12,635 nt of DNA, from contig LSSK01000193.1 in the NCBI GenBank assembly GCA_001969505.1, positions 6,694-19,328 on the forward strand, given 5' to 3'. Under the pieces are notes generated by a model. It did not search any database. It was not told the origin of the DNA and saw only the letters and a list, made by a program, of their open reading frames with translations. Of this stretch, positions 7,405-12,635 are shown piece by piece (positions within the stretch are counted from its first letter, which is position 1; every line of letters starts with the position of its first letter). Both the position numbers and the translations under genes were made by a program. This stretch comes from Zancudomyces culisetae (taxonomy: Eukaryota; Kickxellomycota; Harpellomycetes; Harpellales; Legeriomycetaceae).

Positions 7405-8466
7405 TCAAACTCTCAAAAGTATCTTTCCTGTTGTTTTTCCAGCTTCAATAAAGCGGTGAGCATCAGCTGCATCTTTAAGGTCAAATTCCTTGCATATGTT
7501 AACCTTTAAACTTCCACTTTCAACCAGATCGAATAGTGTTGAGCATGCCTCAGTAAACTCTTCCCTTGTGTAAATATAGTCGTAGAGCATCGGTCTTAGC
7601 AGCACTATGTTTCCTTTACTCAGAATATTAATTTCGATAGGTGGGACTTTTCCTGACGCGTTTCCAAACGAAACTAGTGTTCCACACCGTCTGAGTGAAT
7701 CAAACGAAGCTTGGAATGTTGATTTTCCCACGCCGTCAAACACTGCATTCACCATCTGACCATTGGTAATCTCTCTAACTCGTGTGGGGACATCCTCTCT
7801 AGTATAATAAATGATATGGTCTGCTCCTGCATCAGTTGCTAACTTGGCCTTTTCCTCATTAGATGTGGTGCCTATCACAGTAGCACCATAGTGTTTACAG
7901 AGCTGGACAAGCAACCGACCTGTTCCCCCTGCTGCAGCATGAACAAGGACCACGTCTCCTTTTTTAACGTTGTAAGCCCTCTTGACAAATGTCAAAGCGG
8001 TGAGCCCCTGAATTAATGATGCAGATGCAGTATCCAGCGCCATTTGCTCCGGAACAATAATGGCTTTCTCTGGGTCAACCAGGATATATTCAGCATATGC
8101 GTTATTCGGAGATAGATATGCCACTCTACTACCAGTTTCAAATCCAGTCACGTCAGATCCAACCTCCTCGACTATTCCGGAACCTTCACGACCTAGTACC
8201 ATTGGCATATCTGCTATATAAAGACCAGTTCTAAAGTACGTGTCAATGAAATTGACCCCTGCAAATTTGTTTTTAACAAGCATTTTGTTTTTTTCAATTT
8301 GGGGCTTGGGGATATCCAAGTATTTGATAACGCTGACATCTCCTGGTTTTTCAATTCTGATGGCTTTCATTGTTGAGCTCATTCTAATTTGAAATTGAGG
8401 TTTTGAAAATTGCACTATTGATTTTGCACTTATCTTTAGGAAATCGAAATTCTTTTTGATAAACAT
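7405..8466 (-). CDS. ZTA1: Zeta-crystallin-like NADPH:quinone oxidoreductase (ZTA1 type)
   Basis: A zinc-free MDR-family reductase; relatives reduce quinones with NADPH and some bind AU-rich RNA. The start is ATG at 8466 (353 residues); the frame stays open to 8478, but only with a TTG. Landmarks: NFIDTYFRTGLY (72-83), LGREGSGIVEEVG (91-103), QGLTALT (153-159) and the Rossmann motif HAAAGGTGRLLVQ (176-188). The alcohol-dehydrogenase zinc ligands are absent, as expected. Catalytic domains begin at about residue 29 (MSSTMKAI, ATG at 8382), so residues 1-28 are an extension rich in Lys, Phe, Ser and Gln with a single acidic residue (Asp7), resembling a mitochondrial presequence; QIRM is a plausible cleavage context. 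Starting at 8382 would give a cytosolic form of 325 residues, the usual family length. It is intronless, unlike its neighbours. The function is confident; the start and localisation are not. Confidence 0.93.
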   Translation of the reverse strand: MFIKKNFDFLKISAKSIVQFSKPQFQIRMSSTMKAIRIEKPGDVSVIKYLDIPKPQIEKNKMLVKNKFAGVNFIDTYFRTGLYIADMPMVLGREGSGIVEEVGSDVTGFETGSRVAYLSPNNAYAEYILVDPEKAIIVPEQMALDTASASLIQGLTALTFVKRAYNVKKGDVVLVHAAAGGTGRLLVQLCKHYGATVIGTTSNEEKAKLATDAGADHIIYYTREDVPTRVREITNGQMVNAVFDGVGKSTFQASFDSLRRCGTLVSFGNASGKVPPIEINILSKGNIVLLRPMLYDYIYTREEFTEACSTLFDLVESGSLKVNICKEFDLKDAADAHRFIEAGKTTGKILLRV

Positions 8467-8485
8467 CTTGACTTTCAAGCTGGCC

Positions 8486-8493
8486 TATTTATA
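8486..8493 (-). promoter_or_regulatory. TATA box near the quinone reductase start
   Basis: TATAAATA on the minus strand, only 20-27 bp before the ATG at 8466 and about 105 bp before the ATG at 8382. Compared with the 75-130 bp spacing at other genes here, it fits transcripts starting translation at 8382 better. A weaker TATATA near 8518-8524 could serve the longer form. Confidence 0.45.
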
Positions 8494-8732
8494 TCGATAA
8501 AAACAAGTATACTTTGGTATATATGACTTTAAGCTCGTTTTATACTGCGACGGAATTATTTTACATTCATGCCCAAGTTAGCACTCAATGTTATTTTGTA
8601 TTAGTCAGCAACCATGATCATATCTGGTCTATAAAATTAAACCCAGAAATAAATGAAACTAAACAATAAAATCACCCCAAGGATCAGAGGGTCAAAGCAA
8701 GGGTAATAATAGGAAACAATCCTACAACATTT

Positions 8733-8741
8733 CACGTGTTA
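8733..8741 (+). promoter_or_regulatory. E-box CACGTGTTA
   Basis: The second copy of the 9-mer, 267 bp upstream of the reductase ATG at 8466 and also just downstream of the uL29m gene. It shares ten bases (CACGTGTTAT) with the copy at 10891. Confidence 0.35.
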
Positions 8742-8879
8742 TTTCGAATCGTTCGATGTTTTGATTGTAGTTTGAAATCTACTACAATCATAAATACTAG
8801 AAACGTAAAAATACGCGTTTGTAATATATTAAGCGGAGTAATGTGTATTAAAAAACAATAATTGTATATTCTATGCTGA

Positions 8880-9696
8880 CTAATTGGAGGTAGTAGTGGT
8901 GGTGGTAGAGGAAATATCCACCTTTTCTGCATGTACAAGATTTTCCTGAGTAGTTTTAGGAGGCGCTTGGTTATCCATTTGATTAGTGACAAGATCGTTG
9001 GCGGCAGCTGTTACAGAAATAGATTGTGGATCATTTCCTGCTTCTAGCTTTCTCTGTTTTTTTGCCTCGAGGTATCTATACTTTTTCCCCAATCTAATCG
9101 ATGCCTCATACGCTAGGCGCCGTTCATTCAAAACTGTTTTGATTCTGGACATGGATTTTTTACACTATGAGATATTCAGAAAAAACATTAGAATAGTTCC
9201 GACTAAATACACATCGCTTTGTAAGAGTAAATGTAGTGAAGAAAAAAGGTAAACCGTATCTTGATCATTCTTGCTTTGTTGGAGTAAAACTCTTCTGATA
9301 TATTCAAGCTTTTTGCCAGAGCCCTTTGACCAGCCAAAACATTACATTCTTTCAGCAGGACGATCCATAGTTTTTGCAGATCCTCCCAACTTTTTGTTCT
9401 CAATTCAGCAGCTCTCCAAGCTCGTCCTGATATTTCACACAATTCACACGGTTAAGTAATTGAATTTTATATTCATCATCTTGTTACCTTTATCATAAGT
9501 GTTTATGTTTCATTATTTGAAGGTTTATATTACCTGTATGGATTTTATCCTTTGGCAGGGACTGGTTTCCCTCGAAAAATTCTTCCAATCCTCGTAATTT
9601 ACTACAGGTGTGAAATGAACTTTGTGCACCTATAGAAGTTCTATTGATTGTTAGCCCTGAAAATGCCCTCGTTAGGTTTCCTACTAATCCTCTCAT
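8880..9696 (-). CDS. MRPL4: Mitochondrial large-subunit ribosomal protein uL29m (MRPL47/Mrpl4 family)
   Basis: A component of the mitoribosomal large subunit, recognised by RGLEEFF (35-41), then [20 protein letters not shown] with KLWIVLLKE across the exon 1/2 junction, and [19 protein letters not shown] in exon 3. Exon 1 is 9696-9534 (the ATG at 9696 follows a TTG-only extension), with donor GTAATA and acceptor CAG at 9427-9428. Residues 1-34 carry Arg, Ser and Thr without acids, a mitochondrial presequence. Exon 3 runs from 9164 to the TAG at 8880-8882, after acceptor CATAG, and begins C-K-K-S-M. The exon 2/3 join is unresolved. The obvious GT donor (GTTTAC, exon end 9255) leaves phase 2, but exon 3 starts in phase 0. 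A GC donor (GCAAGA, exon end 9275) is in frame and gives about 199 residues. The C-terminal tail is unusual, Thr/Ser-rich with six consecutive Thr. Confidence 0.88.
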
Positions 9697-10166
9697 TGTC
9701 AAATTTATATTTTTAATTGATTTTTGCAATTAATGTTAATCACACTTTTATCAAGAAGAGACAAACAAAACTTTTATTGTTTTTTAGCAGGTATTTTGAT
9801 ATACAACATCATACTATATCTCAAGAATATCAAATAAGCATAATTCAAAATGCTGATCGGGTAGGCAAAAAAGTTTAGGCATTTTAAAATGCAAAACAGC
9901 AATATTTAGGTTTTTTTTTAACTCAAATCATACTTTGAATATTCAATATCAGATGATAAGGCCTACTATCTTCTTGTGTATGTTAATATACATTACATCT
10001 TTTCTTCTAAGTCCTTCCACACGAAGCATAAATACATCTTGCTTCTACCTTGATGAATCACGGGGACTGGCACTCAAATCTTTTTTTTGCACAATTCATA
10101 TATATGAGTTTTTGAAGTATTATCGCCATAATTTTATCAATCTAGTACCACCACTCGTGTGAATTT

Positions 10167-10454
10167 TTATTTGCGAGTCGCTGCTGAGCCACTGTATGCT
10201 TTCCATATATCTGATATTTTCGATTGTAACATGGCATCACGCATTATACACATATGTGTATGTGAAATTCCAGGCAGAAACCAGCCAATATTACGTTTGC
10301 AATGAAAAAAAAAGTGAAGACAGTACCTTTTTTTTTCTTGTTTACGTGTAGTACTAGCCTGACAGTATTTTAACCGACGTTTTTGGAGTGATGGAAATAT
10401 CAAATTAGAAAACTGAGGGATAGAACGAGACGATTTTGCTAGTTTTTCTTTGCA
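10167..10454 (-). other. Unassigned 95-codon open frame without a start codon
   Basis: The frame is open between a TGA at 10455-10457 and a TAA at 10167-10169. Its first half is rich in Lys, Arg, Ser and Gln, and its end (MRDAMLQSKISDIWKAYSG) has a coding-like composition. The first ATG in frame is near the end, so it would have to be an exon or an exon pair. No convincing splice sites join it to an upstream ATG, and I recognise no family. It is most likely a chance frame, but the only candidate gene in this gap. Confidence 0.15.
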
Positions 10455-10890
10455 TCACCTATACCATCAATCACAGCCATAGGCGTTTCTGTGTTTGAGC
10501 ATGTTTCTTATTGAAGCTTTTTATTGGTTTTAATATTCATTGGATTTTTTTTAGTTACTAACTTTGGTTTAATTTATTTTCTATTTATTGCGATCTAATC
10601 AAGGAAAAAAACGTTTATGAAAAACCATTTCCACTAAAAATAACCAACAAATTAATTTTGCGCAATTACCTAACAATGTAAATCAGTGTCAAGTGGAAAA
10701 TACAAAAGTCAAAGCTGTTAATAATCCGGGAGTTCGTGCATATTGTTGTGAATGGGTGTATCAAAATATATTTTCTTATAATTCCACAGGTTCAACAATA
10801 TCTGCAAAAAAATTTTTTGTATTTTTACAAATGTAGTCCCAACACTCGGCTTTTGAACTTTGACAGGTTTCTGTCTTAACTCAAAGCGTA

Positions 10891-10899
10891 CACGTGTTA
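10891..10899 (+). promoter_or_regulatory. E-box CACGTGTTA upstream of the permease gene
   Basis: The third copy of the 9-mer, 234 bp upstream of the permease ATG. TATAAA overlaps its end (10898-10903) but is too far from the ATG to be the likely core TATA. Confidence 0.4.
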
Positions 10900-10994
10900 T
10901 AAACTAAAAATTTTATAGGCTAATGCTGATTTTGAAAAAGTTCAAAGTTACTAATATGGCGATTTGGAACAGAGAATAATACAAAAAAAAACAC

Positions 10995-11002
10995 TATAAA
11001 TA
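10995..11002 (+). promoter_or_regulatory. TATA box of the MFS permease gene
   Basis: TATAAATA lies 128-135 bp upstream of the ATG at 11130. It is followed by a purine-rich, AUG-free leader, and the ATG has A at -3 (CAAAATGA). Confidence 0.65.
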
Positions 11003-11129
11003 GATCCAAAATTTCCTCTCTCAGGGTTGTATCATTCATCTTAAACAACAGATAGAAACAGAAAGAGGCAGAATCCCAAGAAGCCTGCACCAACAGCTTT
11101 TAGTATTTTCCAGAAACCAGACCAGCAAA

Positions 11130-12599
11130 ATGAGTGATCTTGAGAAAACTGTGGGTATTGAAGTTGAGGATAGCCATGGCAGAGAAAAAGAAAGACGTGA
11201 GGTGAATAAGGGTCTGGAATTTACTCAAGAGGAGGTGTCCGTGCTAAAAAAGGCACTAAGAAAGATTGACATGAGAGTGTTGCCAATTATGTACCTCATG
11301 TACCTTGTGGGAGCAATGGATAGATATAACATGGGTGCGGCGTTGATCAATGGAATAATAGAGAAATTAAACCTGACATCAACAGATCAAGGAAATATTA
11401 ACTCTCTGTTTTTCACCACATACATTGCTATGGAACCATTTGCCAATATAATCTTGAAAAAAACCCGCCCATCATTCTGGTTTCCATTTATTGGAATATC
11501 GTGGTCAATCACATGTATGTGTATGGCAGCAGTAACAAATGCAACACAGGCAGTAATTATCAGACTGCTTTTGGGTATCTTTGAAGCAGGATTCACACCA
11601 GGAATGATCACATACTTGGCATACTGGTACACCAGAGAGGATCTAGGTTCGCGAATGTCCATCATGTTTTCAGCGCACCCAGGCTCAGGAATTGTCAATC
11701 TGCTATATGGAGCATTTGCCTCAATAAAAATTGGCAAATTGATAGCCTATCAGTCCATTTTTATCTTTGGTGGAACAATAACACTGGTTATTGCCATTGC
11801 AGCTATCTTTATAATTCAAGACTATCCCGAGCATGTAAAGTTTTTGACAGAAAAAGAAAAAGCTCTTGTTGTAAAGAGAATCAACGCTAGTCAGGGAAGT
11901 GCCGAAAGATCCCATGTCACATTTAAATCTATTCTCGAAACTATCCTCGACTGGAAGGTGTGGGCATTTGCCATTCTTAACTTGTCCAGAACCGCCTCCT
12001 TGCTGATTTTGGGACTTATTGGTCCAACCATTATAAAATCGTTTGGATTTTCAAGATCTGAAGCTACATTCCTGTTTGCAGTTGTGTCAGCAATTGGTAC
12101 TTGTAGTACAATTACATTTGCATTTGTATTCCAAAAAGTCCCATACTGGATTCGAATTGTAGGTGCCGATATCATAACAGCCGCTTTCTTTGCAGTAGTT
12201 GCGTTTTCCACTAATAATGTTGTGCGACTCGTCTTTATGTTTGCTTTAGGAATCCCAGTCTATGCTATTTTCCCAATAGCTACAAGTTGGATGTCAGTAA
12301 ATGCTGGTAGCACTCAAAAGCGTGCGTTGATGTCTGCGGTATTTGCAATGGTTGGTAATGTTGTTGGTCTTGCTGTTCCGTATTTGTTCACCACTGCAAC
12401 TGCACCAAAGTACATCGCTGGATATTCACTTGCTTTTGGATTGTATGCTCTATCAATTGTAGTAGCACTAACACTTGCGTTTGCACTCAACAAGGCAAAC
12501 AAACAGCGGGAAGCGCATCCCCAAGATGTATCTCATTTGACTCCTGAAGAACAAAGAGCTATGCACGATTTCCACCCAAGCTTTAGGTATATACTCTAA
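11130..12599 (+). CDS. MFS anion:cation symporter, allantoate/nicotinate permease family (DAL5/TNA1-like)
   Basis: A complete, intronless 489-residue protein, the usual length for fungal members of this family, which import small organic anions such as allantoate, nicotinate, biotin or pantothenate with protons across the plasma membrane. It has a charged cytosolic N-terminus (1-46), then about 12 hydrophobic segments. Family marks: IDMRVLPIMYLMYLVGAMDRYNMGAA (46-71; described by its RVLP and DRYN cores), KTRPSFWFP (111-119), RLLLGIFEAGFTPGMITY (145-162), WYTRE (166-170), a central loop at about 230-270, and the C-terminal signature D-F-H-P-S-F-R-Y-I-L at the very end. At about 205-215, where the family has a G-W-R-W-x-F-x-x-E-G segment, this protein reads A-Y-Q-S-I-F-I-F-G-G, without the Trp, Arg and Glu. 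The substrate cannot be read from sequence. The neighbour genes give no hint. Confidence 0.93.
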   Translation: MSDLEKTVGIEVEDSHGREKERREVNKGLEFTQEEVSVLKKALRKIDMRVLPIMYLMYLVGAMDRYNMGAALINGIIEKLNLTSTDQGNINSLFFTTYIAMEPFANIILKKTRPSFWFPFIGISWSITCMCMAAVTNATQAVIIRLLLGIFEAGFTPGMITYLAYWYTREDLGSRMSIMFSAHPGSGIVNLLYGAFASIKIGKLIAYQSIFIFGGTITLVIAIAAIFIIQDYPEHVKFLTEKEKALVVKRINASQGSAERSHVTFKSILETILDWKVWAFAILNLSRTASLLILGLIGPTIIKSFGFSRSEATFLFAVVSAIGTCSTITFAFVFQKVPYWIRIVGADIITAAFFAVVAFSTNNVVRLVFMFALGIPVYAIFPIATSWMSVNAGSTQKRALMSAVFAMVGNVVGLAVPYLFTTATAPKYIAGYSLAFGLYALSIVVALTLAFALNKANKQREAHPQDVSHLTPEEQRAMHDFHPSFRYIL

Positions 12600-12635
12600 T
12601 AGATATAAATGTAACCAATCCCGCTAAACTCACTA

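Larger units (their letters stand above)
8467..8879. other. Intergenic region between uL29m and the quinone reductase
   Basis: 413 bp between two minus-strand genes. It contains the reductase promoter and the 3' region of the ribosomal protein gene. No credible coding frame, RNA gene or clear AATAAA for the upstream gene is seen. Confidence 0.55.
9697..11129. other. Divergent intergenic region between uL29m and the MFS permease
   Basis: About 1.4 kb, AT-rich with several A/T runs. It holds the uL29m promoter at its left and the permease promoter at its right (E-box 10891, TATA 10995). One minus-strand open frame (10167-10454) is noted separately. I see no RNA gene or mobile element. Confidence 0.6.

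Noticed and set aside
8467-8478. Longer start of the quinone reductase at 8478
   Set aside because: The codon is TTG; the first ATG in the frame is at 8466, which is the credible eukaryotic start.
9697-9729. Longer start of uL29m at 9729
   Set aside because: The codon is TTG; the ATG at 9696 begins a normal presequence.
9935-10162. 75-codon plus-strand frame
   Set aside because: It has an ATG-poor hydrophobic/random composition, no recognisable family and no promoter context.
11387-12211. Minus-strand frames opposite the permease gene
   Set aside because: They are shadows of the strongly conserved plus-strand permease frame.
1-12635. tRNA, rRNA, CRISPR array, transposase or viral genes
   Set aside because: I looked on both strands and found no cloverleaf with conserved arms, no regularly spaced repeat array and no transposase, integrase or capsid-like frame.

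Overview
This window looks like nuclear DNA of a fungus. The evidence is a Fungal_trans-type regulator, a DAL5/TNA1-like anion:cation symporter, a zeta-crystallin-type quinone reductase, short spliceosomal introns (77-249 nt), TATA boxes 80-130 bp upstream of start codons, and strong AT richness outside genes. An intron-rich isobutyryl-CoA dehydrogenase gene argues against budding yeasts and fits an early-diverging (chytrid- or zygomycete-grade) lineage. That placement is inference only.

Layout, left to right. (1) Minus strand, running off the left edge: a fungal-specific transcription factor (1-1124). The place where its Zn2Cys6 cluster should be keeps the canonical spacing but none of the six cysteines. 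(2) About 2 kb of intergenic DNA holds a short tandem repeat, two imperfect inverted repeats and three copies of CGCACCAA close to the next promoter. (3) Plus strand, 3091-5802: mitochondrial isobutyryl-CoA dehydrogenase (ACAD8 type), reconstructed here as 11 exons coding for 418 residues. It includes an 18-nt microexon and a GC-AG intron, and the usual catalytic Glu is Gly. (4) Plus strand, 6332-7051: only the C-terminal ~220 residues of the DNA polymerase delta catalytic subunit, with both zinc/iron-sulfur Cys modules intact but no exonuclease or polymerase domain upstream. (5) Minus strand: a ZTA1-like quinone reductase (7405-8466) and a mitochondrial ribosomal protein uL29m (8880-9696, three exons, second splice junction unusual). 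(6) About 1.4 kb with no gene I can support. (7) Plus strand, 11130-12599: an intronless, complete MFS permease of the allantoate/nicotinate/vitamin type.

The genes do not form a pathway. ACAD8 (valine breakdown), uL29m and possibly the quinone reductase share a mitochondrial destination, but they are separate transcription units. CACGTGTTA lies 230-270 bp upstream of three of the start codons, which may be a shared bHLH-type site. The most interesting points are three proteins that keep their fold but have lost a defining part: a regulator without zinc ligands, a dehydrogenase without its base, and a polymerase reduced to its C-terminal metal-binding domain.
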